From assembly GCA_030698805.1 (NCBI GenBank), contig JAUYMA010000004.1, positions 145,065 through 209,064 on the forward strand: a DNA stretch of 64,000 nt, in the 5' to 3' direction. Each line of letters opens with the position of its first letter. Position 1 is the stretch's first letter. A program made the position numbers and the translations under genes. Source of the DNA: Nanobdellota archaeon. GTDB lineage: Archaea; Nanobdellota; Nanobdellia; Pacearchaeales; GW2011-AR1. Positions 39,113-50,899 of the stretch are shown here, piece after piece. Under the pieces are notes generated by a model. That model saw nothing but the letters and a program-made list of their open reading frames with translations, was not told where the DNA came from and did not search any database.

Positions 39113-40350
39113 GGTAATTTCTTTTCTGCTGCATCGACCTTCTTTTTGAAACTGTCCCCTTTATTTTTCTTAGTTTTTTGGTAATTATAATAAACATAAC
39201 CTAAGATACCTACCAAAATAAGGCCCAATATATAGCCCAACCAAGAATTAGAACCTGATTTTTTCTTTATGTTGCAGGCCCCAATACAACAACTTCCATC
39301 TAAGCTACTAACACTTTGCCCTGAACAAACTTGTCCCGCGCTGCAAAATCTTCCGCCTCGAATTTCAGAGCATCTTAGTTCTTTATTTGTTTTGTTTATG
39401 GATGAGCTATTTAAATCGCTATCATTCAATTCAGAGTTTGCCACAATATTAATATTAACTAGCAGACGAGCATAAGAGGCATTGGATCTTGCATAAATCT
39501 CTTCGTAATCTTTCAAATTTGAAATGTTCAAGATGGTCAGATTATAGTATCTTGTTTGATTAGGATTCAAAGAAAAGTTGCCTTTTGGTAATATCCGAAA
39601 CTTAGATTCATCATAGGTGAAATGGATATTTTTTATTTCTTTATCCTCCGAATTTCTTACAGAAAGAGTATAGTTTGATCTTACGTCAAGAGAGCCTCTT
39701 TCAGAAATGACTGAAGGAGATATTACTAGTCCCTTTTTTATAACAATTTCTTTAAAGTCATTATCAATCAATTTTACCGGCAATAAATAAGCCCCCACTT
39801 TGAACCTTTTATCATCATAGTTTACTAGGTCTCGAAAGAGGATTTTAATTTTATTATCTCCGGGTTGGAGAAATATTTGCAGGTTATCATCTCCCAAAGA
39901 GATGTTCTTATCAAGATCCCTATTTAACGTTATATCAATTTCTATATCTTGGGAAGTCAATATAAATCCAGGGACAACAGAATACTCGATCATCTCTCCC
40001 GAAACAGAAAAATTATAGGCAAAATCGATCTTCTCTTCCTTTCCATTTATTGTAGTTGCCACGTCTTTCATCAAAAAAGTATAGTTGCCTGGAGATTTGG
40101 GAGCCCCAGCCCATATAAAATAATTGTCTCCAAATTTTTTTAAGTCATACTCCAGGGGGACTCTTACATTTTCTCTTTTGAATTCAACATCTTCAAGTAA
40201 AATTGGATCAAAAATAGGGCCCCTGATCTCAGCAATTATGGTTTCTCCAGGAGAATAAACTTTTTTCATAGAAATTTCTAATGCCGTGGATTCAACAGAA
40301 AGCGATATAATGAATAAAAAAATAAGAATGTACAGTTTATAGGCCCTCAT
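39109..40350 (-). CDS. Membrane-anchored surface protein with cysteine-rich module
   Basis: 413 residues. The signal peptide is about 1-24 ('YKLYILIFLFIISLSVESTA'), the beta-sandwich-like ectodomain about 25-310, and the cysteine-rich module about 325-365 ('CSEIRGGRFC' ... 'SLDGSCCIGACN'). A transmembrane helix 'WLGYILGLILVGILGYVYYN' at about 371-390 precedes a short Lys-rich cytoplasmic tail. The Cys module closely matches one in the next protein (40392-42281). A TATA box (ATTTATATAA, 40371-40380 minus) gives a leaderless start. Function unknown. Confidence 0.7.
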   Translation of the reverse strand: MRAYKLYILIFLFIISLSVESTALEISMKKVYSPGETIIAEIRGPIFDPILLEDVEFKRENVRVPLEYDLKKFGDNYFIWAGAPKSPGNYTFLMKDVATTINGKEEKIDFAYNFSVSGEMIEYSVVPGFILTSQDIEIDITLNRDLDKNISLGDDNLQIFLQPGDNKIKILFRDLVNYDDKRFKVGAYLLPVKLIDNDFKEIVIKKGLVISPSVISERGSLDVRSNYTLSVRNSEDKEIKNIHFTYDESKFRILPKGNFSLNPNQTRYYNLTILNISNLKDYEEIYARSNASYARLLVNINIVANSELNDSDLNSSSINKTNKELRCSEIRGGRFCSAGQVCSGQSVSSLDGSCCIGACNIKKKSGSNSWLGYILGLILVGILGYVYYNYQKTKKNKGDSFKKKVDAAEKKLP

Positions 40351-40370
40351 AGAAAAAATAGATCTCAGAG

Positions 40371-40380
40371 TTATATAAAT
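40371..40380 (-). promoter_or_regulatory. TATA box of the cysteine-rich surface protein gene
   Basis: Minus-strand ATTTATATAA centred about 25.5 nt upstream of the ATG at 40350, giving the second Cys-rich gene its own promoter. Confidence 0.55.
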
Positions 40381-40391
40381 ATAATGTTTAT

Positions 40392-42281
40392 TTATTCACT
40401 CATTTCCTTTAATTTTTTGAGAGTCTCTTCTAAATCTTTGTCTTTCTGGGAAACAGGCTTACGTTGAGACCCTCCCTGGGAAACAGGTCTTATTGCAGGT
40501 CGAGCAGGAGGCATTCTATTAGAGGAGATAAATTTCTGCTGAGGCCTCAGTCCTAATTGAGGGCCAGGTCGAGGTTCCCCTCCCATTGGAGGGACGCCAG
40601 GCCTAACAATTGCAGAAGAGCTTACCTTCCCTTTTCTGGAATACCACCAAACTCTTAACTTATCTCTGTAGATGATGGCGAGCACAACAAGCGCAATCAG
40701 TATTATTAATGCTATTATGAGGCCCCAATTAGGGCCATTAGATTTTTTATCCGCGATGCAACAAATTTCTCCAGTTACAGAGCACGTCTTACTCTGATCT
40801 TCCTTTTGATTGGAAGAACAAGAAGAAGCACATTCTCCCCCCCTTACTGTACAGGTATCTAGATCGGCAACAGGAGGTATTTTTTCACATCTCCCTAAGC
40901 AACAACTTCCATCTGAACTTGTCACAACCGATTCATCGCATTGTTCATCAGCGGCACATACTATTCCATTTTGTTGAGCACAGGTTTTTAGAACAACTTC
41001 TTCAGAGCAACATATTTTCCCAGCCGCACATAAGAATCCAGGCACCTCTTGGGCCCCAGCGCCCACGCAATCCGCTCTAACTTCACAAGATTGTCCGCTC
41101 TTAAACTCGCATCTTGGATCCGAGCCGCCTCCACTTCCAGACCCGCCACCTCTTCTTACCATTTGATTCCAAACTGAATAAAGGATGAATGAAGTATCTC
41201 TAATAGGGTCCACTGCTGCCCAGCACCCTCTTGAATTTTGTTCTTTAGCAAGCGCTTCTTTAAATTTTTCTACTTCTGCTATCTCTTTTCCACCCAAGCC
41301 GAACATTGCCACTCCACTATCATAATATTTGCCATATCTACTTCCAGTTATCTCCCAAAATCCATCCCTTTTTTGTTTTTGAATTAAATCGTTATAAAAT
41401 TCATCAGATCCTGCGTCCTTTCCTAAAAGACCATATAAGAAGGCACTAGGAAGGTAACGAGTGTTATCTTCTGCTAATGCAATTAGGTAAGGTAGGTAGA
41501 TTTGAACATCCAAGCCCGCCTTATTAAGAGCAAAAGCTGCCCAGAGAGTTCCTTCGTAATCGCAAGTATTTCCTTTGGCAAAGCATCTAGCTTTTACTTC
41601 TTCCACAGTTGTAGAGTTAGAAGAAGCCTTATGGGATTCTGAAGAAACATATACTGTTTCACCATTATTCTTTTGATATAACAAACTGGTCAAAAAATCC
41701 TTATTACAAGCAACCTTAAATTTCTTTGATACACAACTAGGGGCGATCTTAAGCCAATATCCTTTCCCAGCTATAGATAGACAATCACTTGCAGTATTTC
41801 TAGATAGAGTCATGTCTTCCAAAATTTCAACATCTCCACTTTTAGAGTCATATTCAACAGTGCATTTAGCAGGGCTGTGATCTTGAATGTCTATCTGTAA
41901 ATACCAAGCCAGCTCGCTAGGAGTGGAATTTTTAGAAAGAATCCATTTGGTAACTTTGCTCGTGTCAGATCCCTTCTTTTGTAAGGCAAGAGTCACTTGG
42001 GCACTTTCTTTTATTTGACAGCCTCCTTTGGGCCAGCACTCTTGAGGATCTTTGTCACTACTTATCTTATTCTCTGCTTTCTCATTTGAACCTAGAATCA
42101 TTGATGCGAATATTGCCTGTTCAAGAGTCAGAGTACTTTTGTTTCCTATTTCTTCATTAATACATTTGAGAGCATTATCAATTATCGTTTGATTGTCTGC
42201 GGCCACAACGTTTTCAGAAGAAACTACAACGAAGACGATTGCTAAAAGAAGAATAGTAAGGACAATCTCTCTTTTTTTCAT
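40392..42281 (-). CDS. Secreted alpha/alpha-toroid-like protein with repeated Cys-rich modules and membrane anchor
   Basis: 629 residues from the ATG at 42281, chosen because the TATA box at 42301-42310 is about 24 nt away (an in-frame ATG at 42296 exists). The signal peptide is 'KKREIVLTILLLAIVFVVVS'. Residues about 30-385 resemble an alpha/alpha toroid of the terpene cyclase/prenyltransferase type, with QW-like repeats ('QKRDGFWEIT', 'NSRGCWAAVDPIRDTSFIL'). At least three Cys-rich modules follow (about 395-525, one ending 'SSDGSCCLGRC'), then a transmembrane helix ('WGLIIALIILIALVVLAIIY') and a basic Pro-rich cytoplasmic tail. Role unknown. Confidence 0.68.
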   Translation of the reverse strand: MKKREIVLTILLLAIVFVVVSSENVVAADNQTIIDNALKCINEEIGNKSTLTLEQAIFASMILGSNEKAENKISSDKDPQECWPKGGCQIKESAQVTLALQKKGSDTSKVTKWILSKNSTPSELAWYLQIDIQDHSPAKCTVEYDSKSGDVEILEDMTLSRNTASDCLSIAGKGYWLKIAPSCVSKKFKVACNKDFLTSLLYQKNNGETVYVSSESHKASSNSTTVEEVKARCFAKGNTCDYEGTLWAAFALNKAGLDVQIYLPYLIALAEDNTRYLPSAFLYGLLGKDAGSDEFYNDLIQKQKRDGFWEITGSRYGKYYDSGVAMFGLGGKEIAEVEKFKEALAKEQNSRGCWAAVDPIRDTSFILYSVWNQMVRRGGGSGSGGGSDPRCEFKSGQSCEVRADCVGAGAQEVPGFLCAAGKICCSEEVVLKTCAQQNGIVCAADEQCDESVVTSSDGSCCLGRCEKIPPVADLDTCTVRGGECASSCSSNQKEDQSKTCSVTGEICCIADKKSNGPNWGLIIALIILIALVVLAIIYRDKLRVWWYSRKGKVSSSAIVRPGVPPMGGEPRPGPQLGLRPQQKFISSNRMPPARPAIRPVSQGGSQRKPVSQKDKDLEETLKKLKEMSE

Positions 42282-42300
42282 ATGAAATCTATGCATGAGT

Positions 42301-42310
42301 TATTTAAAAA
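42301..42310 (-). promoter_or_regulatory. TATA box of the toroid/Cys-rich gene
   Basis: Minus-strand TTTTTAAATA, about 24 nt from the ATG at 42281 but only about 10 nt from the upstream in-frame ATG at 42296, which argues for the shorter protein. The rest of the gap to groES (42311-42421) is A/T-rich and probably holds the groES promoter. Confidence 0.5.
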
Positions 42311-42421
42311 TGTTCTCACCTTATTGGGACATCTTTGCAAAATAACCTTTATAATTCATCGCAGTAAAATTTTTATACCTGAAATTATCTCATTTTTTAT
42401 CTAAATTTAAATCTTTAAGAT

Positions 42422-42691
42422 ATGAAAATAATTCCAATTGGGGACAAGGTAATATTAAAGGCCATGAAGGCTGAAGAAAAGACTAAGTCTGGACTTTATA
42501 TCCCAAAGGGTACTGAGGAAAAAAAGCAAGCCCTTGTGGAAGAAGTCGGCCAGGATAAAGATGGAAGGCCTTTGCCTCTTAAAAAAGGAGATAGGGTAAT
42601 TTATTCCGGTTATAGCTCAGAGGAAATAGAACTAGAGGGGGAGAAGTATATAATAGTCGAATTTAAAGATATTGCTGCAAAATTAGAATAA
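42422..42691 (+). CDS. groES: Group I co-chaperonin GroES
   Basis: 89 residues. 'IPIGDKVILKAMKAEEKTKS' and 'GLYIPKGTEEKKQALVEEVG' match GroES, including the mobile loop region; 'PLKKGDRVIYSGYSSEEIEL' and 'YIIVEFKDIAAKL' finish the fold. It caps GroEL (43042-44649). Group I chaperonins are of bacterial origin and known only from some archaea. An unknown gene lies between groES and groEL, one base from each. Confidence 0.92.
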   Translation: MKIIPIGDKVILKAMKAEEKTKSGLYIPKGTEEKKQALVEEVGQDKDGRPLPLKKGDRVIYSGYSSEEIELEGEKYIIVEFKDIAAKLE

Positions 42692-42692
42692 A

Positions 42693-46222
<3,530 letters not shown>

Positions 46223-46322
46223 AAAAAAATCAAAGAGACCCTTTTTAATTATTTATTGCTTTTTACGAGCCTCTGTTTTTCATCACAACAAAACTTAAAA
46301 GCGCCCCTTATCTATTAAAAAA

Positions 46323-47054
46323 ATGTTGCTTAAACTTGAAAATCCTAAAATACTTTCAGATATAATAACCATAATTTCAGAGTTAGTTACCGAAGTGAGG
46401 CTTAAGGTCAACAAGGAAGGCATGAGCATTACTGCTATAGATCCTGCAAATGTAGCGATGGTGCATTTTAAAATGCCTCAAGATCTTTTCTCCCAATTTG
46501 AAATAGAAAAAGATGAAGTCCTTGGAGTTAATTTAGAAAATTTAAAAGCAGTTCTAAGAAGGTGTAAGATAGGCAGCGCCCTCACTATTGCTAAAGATGA
46601 TAATCTCTTAAAACTAGGTATTCAGGACAAGATAAAAAGGGACTTTTCCCTGGCCTTAATTGATATAGACGGGGAGGAGAAGGAATTACCTCAATGGGAA
46701 TTCAAGTCAGTGGTTAAGATGGACTCAGACTCTTTTGTAGAAGTCATAGAAGATTGTGCAGTGGTTTCGGATGCATGTACCTTTGTTTCCGAACCTAATA
46801 AATTTGTGGTAGAGGCACACGGGCCCCTCAATGCAGCCAGAGCAGAGTTCTCATCAGATGAAATAGAAATCTATTCAGATTATAGCACAGCGAGATTTTC
46901 CTTAGAGTACCTAAGTAAATTTATTAAAGGGGCGAAAATCTCTTCAAAAGTAGCTTTAAATTTCTCAGACAATCATCCTATAAGGGTAAATTTTGCAACT
47001 GGGAATGTTATGCTTTCTTTTGTTTTGGCACCTAGAATCGAGCAAGACGATTAA
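46323..47054 (+). CDS. pcn: DNA polymerase sliding clamp PCNA
   Basis: 243 residues: 'LKLENPKILSDIITIISELV', 'VNKEGMSITAIDPANVAMVH' and the C-terminal 'FSDNHPIRVNFATGNVMLSF' then 'VLAPRIEQDD' follow archaeal PCNA. The homotrimer encircles DNA and recruits polymerase, ligase and nucleases. A TATA-like 'aaacttaaaagcg' about 28 nt upstream suggests a leaderless transcript divergent from primase. The ribosomal superoperon follows after a 151-bp gap. Confidence 0.95.
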   Translation: MLLKLENPKILSDIITIISELVTEVRLKVNKEGMSITAIDPANVAMVHFKMPQDLFSQFEIEKDEVLGVNLENLKAVLRRCKIGSALTIAKDDNLLKLGIQDKIKRDFSLALIDIDGEEKELPQWEFKSVVKMDSDSFVEVIEDCAVVSDACTFVSEPNKFVVEAHGPLNAARAEFSSDEIEIYSDYSTARFSLEYLSKFIKGAKISSKVALNFSDNHPIRVNFATGNVMLSFVLAPRIEQDD

Positions 47055-47061
47055 GTTTAAT

Positions 47062-47145
47062 TTCTCTCTGGAAAGCTTTAAATACCCTGAATTTATCAGA
47101 ATGATAGAATCTAATTGGACAAAGCGGTCTGATAAACCGAGAGAA
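47062..47145. repeat. Nested inverted repeats upstream of the ribosomal superoperon
   Basis: The inner arms 'tttatcaga' (47092-47100) and 'tctgataaa' (47128-47136) are perfect 9-bp complements. The outer arms 'ttctctctgg' (about 47062-47071) and 'ccgagagaa' (47137-47145) pair with a single unpaired base. A first TATA-like 'gctttaaatacc' lies inside the structure (about 47075-47086). It could be an operator or an RNA leader control element. Confidence 0.42.
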
Positions 47146-47151
47146 GTTCAC

Positions 47152-47160
47152 CTTTAAATA
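47152..47160 (+). promoter_or_regulatory. TATA box upstream of the uL3 superoperon
   Basis: 'ctttaaata' is centred 25 nt before an ATG at 47181 and 50 nt before the uL3 ATG at 47206, so transcription probably begins near 47181. Confidence 0.55.
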
Positions 47161-47180
47161 AAGATAGAGTTGCGTCTAAA

Positions 47181-47255
47181 ATGAAATTAACAAACACATC
47201 ACTAAATGGCAAAGTTATCAAGTCCGAGAGCAGGAAGTTTACAATTCTGGCCTAG
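47181..47255 (+). other. Possible short upstream ORF overlapping the uL3 start
   Basis: ATG 47181 opens a 24-codon frame (stop TAG 47253-47255) that crosses the uL3 ATG in another reading frame. Its ATG coincides with the start site expected from the TATA box, as for leaderless genes elsewhere in the window. It may be a regulatory leader peptide, or the ATG may be chance. The peptide is basic and resembles nothing I know. Confidence 0.3.
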
Positions 47256-48150
47256 AAAGAGAGCCGAGAAAATACTCCCCAGTCCTAATTGGAGGACTCT
47301 CAACGGGAAGGGAAAAGGCATCTTAGGATTCATAACCTATAAAGTAGGGATGGCTACTGCATTAGTAAAAGATAACACTGCAGATTCTATAACCAAGGGA
47401 AAGAAAATAGTAATTCCTGTCACAATTCTTGAAGCTCCAAATATGAAAGTCTTCTCAGTAAGATTTTATAGAAATGGTCAAGTAATCAAAGATGTCATCG
47501 TTTCAAATGATAGTGACCTAAAAAAGATGGTTAAACTTCCTCAACAAGTGCAGGCTTTAGATTCTCAAGTGCCTCAAGAATATGATGATATACGACTGAT
47601 TGTCTACTCTCTACCTAAACAGACTTCTATAAAGAAGACTCCAGATATTGCAGAAATTGCATTTACCGCGGATAACAAATTAGATTTTGTCAAGGGTATC
47701 GTAGGTAAAGAACTTTCTCTAAAAGAATCTTTTAGCTCAGACTTAGTCGATGTTAGAGGATTAACAACTGGTAAGGGATTAGTTGGGCCAGTAAAAAGAT
47801 TTGGAATTACTTTGAAACAGCATAAGACTGAAAAAGGAGTAAGAAGGCCTGGAAGTTTGTCTCCCTGGCACCCAGCGAGAGTCACTTTTAGAACCCCTAT
47901 GGCGGGTCAATTAGGGATGTTTACCAGGGTACACTATAATCTAAAGGTAATAAGTCAGAACGCAATAGCTGATAAGGATATCAATTCGGAATCAGGATTT
48001 AAGAATTATGGAAAAGTAAAATCAAATTATATTTTAGTTAAGGGAAGTGTACAGGGGCCCTCAAAGCGTCAGATTCTAATCACTCCTTCTTTTAGACCAA
48101 CTAAGTCTCAAACAAAAAAGAAATATGAATTGATAGAGGTTCTAAAATGA
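47206..48150 (+). CDS. rpl3: Large-subunit ribosomal protein uL3
   Basis: 314 residues. 'SPRAGSLQFWPRKRAEKILP' is the archaeal uL3 N-terminus, and 'GFGITLKQHKTEKGVRRPGS'-type sequence with 'MAGQLGMFTRVHYNLKVI' is the peptidyl-transferase-proximal extension. It opens the uL3-uL4-uL23-uL2 run of the S10/spc-type superoperon. The ATG is unambiguous from the family start, even though a possible upstream ORF overlaps it. It overlaps uL4 by four bases (ATGA). Confidence 0.95.
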   Translation: MAKLSSPRAGSLQFWPRKRAEKILPSPNWRTLNGKGKGILGFITYKVGMATALVKDNTADSITKGKKIVIPVTILEAPNMKVFSVRFYRNGQVIKDVIVSNDSDLKKMVKLPQQVQALDSQVPQEYDDIRLIVYSLPKQTSIKKTPDIAEIAFTADNKLDFVKGIVGKELSLKESFSSDLVDVRGLTTGKGLVGPVKRFGITLKQHKTEKGVRRPGSLSPWHPARVTFRTPMAGQLGMFTRVHYNLKVISQNAIADKDINSESGFKNYGKVKSNYILVKGSVQGPSKRQILITPSFRPTKSQTKKKYELIEVLK

Positions 48151-48923
48151 AAGTAAAGTTATATGATCTAAAAGGCGATGTTAAATCAGATATTGAATTG
48201 CCTCAATTTTTCTCAGCCCCATTGAGAGAAGATTTGGCTATGAAATATTTTGAAGTTGAAAAATATGAGTTAAGGCAGCCATATTCCACAAATCCTGAAG
48301 CTGGAAAAAGACATTCTGCTTCTGGAAGGATTAGACACATCAGGCATAAATGGAGAACAGCATACGGAAAAGGAATTTCCAGAGTTCCAAGAAAGACCAT
48401 GTGGCGCAGAGGAACTCAGTTCTTATGGATAGGAGCAGAAGTGTCCAATGCAAGAGGTGGAAGAAGAGCTCACCCTCCACAGGGAATTTACTCAGCTAGG
48501 AAAATTAATAAAAAAGAAATTAAATTAGCTTTTAGTGCCGCCTTTGCAGCAACAGCTGATAAAGAAACAATATTGAAAAGATATTCTAGTCTAAATACAT
48601 TTTCAATACCTACTCCAGTCGTGGTGGAGTCGCTTCCTTCAAAAACTAAGGAGATTCTTTCTTTATGTAAAAAAATATTCGGTGAAGCATATAGTTTAGT
48701 TGAAAAAAAACAGACTGTAAGATCAGGCAAGGGCAAGTCAAGAGGCAGAATGCATAAGTCTAATGCTGGACTCTTAGTGGTTACTTCAAAAGATGAAAAG
48801 ATAAAGTGCTCCAATGTGGAAGTTAAATCAGTAAAGGAAGTAAAAATGGCAGACCTTTACCCATTGGGAAGATTAACATTGTATACCAAAAAATCATTGG
48901 AGGAATTGAAAAATGTTGCTTAA
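48147..48923 (+). CDS. rpl4: Large-subunit ribosomal protein uL4
   Basis: 258 residues: 'KVKLYDLKGDVKSDIELPQF', 'HSASGRIRHIRHKWRTAYGK' and 'VSNARGGRRAHPPQ' are the archaeal uL4 core, whose loop lines the exit tunnel. Residues near 'VRSGKGKSRGRMHKSNAGLL' lie in the C-terminal part. The gene is coupled to uL3 by an ATGA overlap and overlaps uL23 by 11 bases. Confidence 0.95.
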   Translation: MKVKLYDLKGDVKSDIELPQFFSAPLREDLAMKYFEVEKYELRQPYSTNPEAGKRHSASGRIRHIRHKWRTAYGKGISRVPRKTMWRRGTQFLWIGAEVSNARGGRRAHPPQGIYSARKINKKEIKLAFSAAFAATADKETILKRYSSLNTFSIPTPVVVESLPSKTKEILSLCKKIFGEAYSLVEKKQTVRSGKGKSRGRMHKSNAGLLVVTSKDEKIKCSNVEVKSVKEVKMADLYPLGRLTLYTKKSLEELKNVA

Positions 48924-49155
48924 ACCAATAACTTCTGAAAAAGCTGTAAAGATAATTGAATTAGATAATACTTTGTTATTTGAAACTGAAAGAAGAGCTA
49001 GTAAGACTGAGATTAAAAAAGAAGTTGAAAAAATGTTTAATGTTAAAGTCTCAAAGGTAAGGACTCATGTTCAGGGAAATGCAAAATACGCATACGTAAA
49101 ATTAAATAAATCGAATCCTGCGATAGACATCGCAAGTAAATTAGGGGTAATATAA
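48913..49155 (+). CDS. rpl23: Large-subunit ribosomal protein uL23
   Basis: 80 residues. 'LLKPITSEKAVKIIE' and 'ERRASKTEIKKEVEKMFNVK' followed by 'VRTHVQGNAKYAYVKLNKSN' are typical uL23, which sits at the tunnel exit and binds SRP and other nascent-chain factors. It overlaps the end of uL4 and is followed one base later by uL2. Confidence 0.95.
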   Translation: MLLKPITSEKAVKIIELDNTLLFETERRASKTEIKKEVEKMFNVKVSKVRTHVQGNAKYAYVKLNKSNPAIDIASKLGVI

Positions 49156-49156
49156 A

Positions 49157-49858
49157 ATGGGTAAAAGAATAATCTCACAGGCAAGAGGACACGGAAGTTT
49201 AACTTATCGAGTAAGAAAACAAGCATACAGATATAAAATAAAATACCCTATGCAGGAAGGGGAAGCAGAGATTATAAATATCCTTCATTCACCTGCCCAT
49301 AGTGCCCCCCTATTAAAAATTAAAATTAATAATGAAATATTTTATAATTCTGCATTTAATAGCGCTTTTGTCGGGCAGAAGATAATAATTGGAGGTAACG
49401 ATGCAAAAGACGGGAACATTCTAATGTTAAAAAACGTACCTGCCGGATCAAAAGTTTATAACTTAGAGCTCAACCCTGGAGATGGGGGGAAGATGGTGAG
49501 AGTAGCGGGCGGCAGTGCTACAGTAGCAAAAGCACTCGAGCATAACAAATTCATTATCTTAATGTCCACAAAGAAAGAAGTCGTTCTTAGCGGAGATTGC
49601 AGGGTCTCTATTGGAACAATCGCCGGGGACGGAAGAACTTTAAAGCCATTTATAAAAGCAGGTAAGAAGTTTTATAAAATGAAATCTCGAAACAAACTAT
49701 GGCCTAGGACTTCTGCGGTCAAGATGAACGCTATAGATCATCCATTTGGTTCAGGTAGAGGAAAGAGAATCAAATCTAAGATTGCCAAGAGGAATGCGCC
49801 TGCAGGAGCACGTGTCGGACATCTTAGACCTAGAAGAACAGGGAGGGCAAAGAAATAA
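49157..49858 (+). CDS. rpl2: Large-subunit ribosomal protein uL2
   Basis: 233 residues. 'MGKRIISQARGHGSLTYRVR' opens the archaeal uL2. 'YNLELNPGDGGKMVRVAGGS' and 'RTSAVKMNAIDHPFGSGRGK' contain the functionally important histidine region near the peptidyl transferase centre. The length is normal for archaea. Its stop overlaps the first base of the uS19 start (TAATG). Confidence 0.96.
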   Translation: MGKRIISQARGHGSLTYRVRKQAYRYKIKYPMQEGEAEIINILHSPAHSAPLLKIKINNEIFYNSAFNSAFVGQKIIIGGNDAKDGNILMLKNVPAGSKVYNLELNPGDGGKMVRVAGGSATVAKALEHNKFIILMSTKKEVVLSGDCRVSIGTIAGDGRTLKPFIKAGKKFYKMKSRNKLWPRTSAVKMNAIDHPFGSGRGKRIKSKIAKRNAPAGARVGHLRPRRTGRAKK

Positions 49859-50262
49859 TGGCTGAAGAGATAATAGTCAAATCTAAGGAACACATTTACA
49901 GAGGAGTAAATGTGGAAGAGTTGAGAAAACTAGACGTAAGAGAATTCGCCAAGTATCTTCCTTCTAGGAATAGGAGAACGGTTCTTCGAAATTTTGATTC
50001 AATCGAAAAGTTTGTCAAAAGATGTGAGATCAAAATGGCGAGAAACAAAAAGATAAAAACGCACGATAGGGACATGGTTATCGTGCCTAAAATGATTGGA
50101 ATGTCTATTCAGGTTCATAATGGTAAGACCTTCAATGACATAAGGATATTGCCTCAAATGTTAGGGCATAGGTTGGGAGAATTTTCATTAAGCAGGCAAA
50201 AGGTTTCTCATGGGGATCCAGGGATAGGGGCGACTAAGAGTTCATCAGGAGATAAGAAATAA
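49858..50262 (+). CDS. rps19: Small-subunit ribosomal protein uS19
   Basis: 134 residues: 'YRGVNVEELRKLDVREFAKY', 'IKTHDRDMVIVPKMIGMSIQ' and 'VHNGKTFNDIRILPQMLGHR' followed by 'LGEFSLSRQKVSHGDPGIGA' match archaeal uS19. It binds in the head of the 30S subunit. It starts on the last base of the uL2 stop. Confidence 0.95.
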   Translation: MAEEIIVKSKEHIYRGVNVEELRKLDVREFAKYLPSRNRRTVLRNFDSIEKFVKRCEIKMARNKKIKTHDRDMVIVPKMIGMSIQVHNGKTFNDIRILPQMLGHRLGEFSLSRQKVSHGDPGIGATKSSSGDKK

Positions 50263-50263
50263 A

Positions 50264-50899
50264 ATGGAAAAGCAATATACCCCTAAAAAAGCCAAGGCTG
50301 CGCAGTTAACTAATGATTCGGTAGATAGCAAGAAAAATCAAGCCGAAACTAAAAATTTACAATCGCCCGCTATTCAGAATTCAAAGCAAGAAAAGGTAGA
50401 TAGCGTCGATGTAAAGACTGAACTGAAAGAAGAGGCCAAAGAAGTTAAACCGGCCAAGAAAGAAGCAATAAAAGTAAAGAAAGAAGAAGCCATTGCCCAT
50501 GGACTTCATCTACATGCTTCAAAAAAGCATTGTATGTATATTTGTAGTTATATTAAAGATAAATCCATCGATAAGGCCTTACTTGACTTGCAAGAAGTTA
50601 TTAAAATGAAGAAACCGATACCTTTCAAGGGAGAAATTCCCCATCGAAGTTACCCTGGCATGATGTCTGGAAGATACCCTGTTAAAGCGTCGAAACAATT
50701 TATTTATATTTTGAAAGCTTTAAGAGGCAACGCGATTACAAACGGTTTGGAATTAGAAAAAACCAAAATAGTTTTAGCCTCAGCTAATTGGGCTTCGCGA
50801 CCACAAAAACGAGGCGGAGCAAGATTCAAAAGAACACACGTATTGTTAAAAGCAAAAGAAATTGCAAAAGTTGAAAAACAAGTAGGAGAAAATAGATAA
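50264..50899 (+). CDS. rpl22: Large-subunit ribosomal protein uL22 with N-terminal charged extension
   Basis: 211 residues. The first about 75 are a Lys/Glu/Gln-rich low-complexity extension not found in ordinary archaeal uL22 (about 150 residues). The uL22 domain then begins at 'ASKKHCMYICSYIKDKSIDK' and includes 'GRYPVKASKQFIYILKALRG' and 'KRGGARFKRTHVLL' of the tunnel-facing hairpin. It follows uS19 by one base. Confidence 0.93.
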   Translation: MEKQYTPKKAKAAQLTNDSVDSKKNQAETKNLQSPAIQNSKQEKVDSVDVKTELKEEAKEVKPAKKEAIKVKKEEAIAHGLHLHASKKHCMYICSYIKDKSIDKALLDLQEVIKMKKPIPFKGEIPHRSYPGMMSGRYPVKASKQFIYILKALRGNAITNGLELEKTKIVLASANWASRPQKRGGARFKRTHVLLKAKEIAKVEKQVGENR

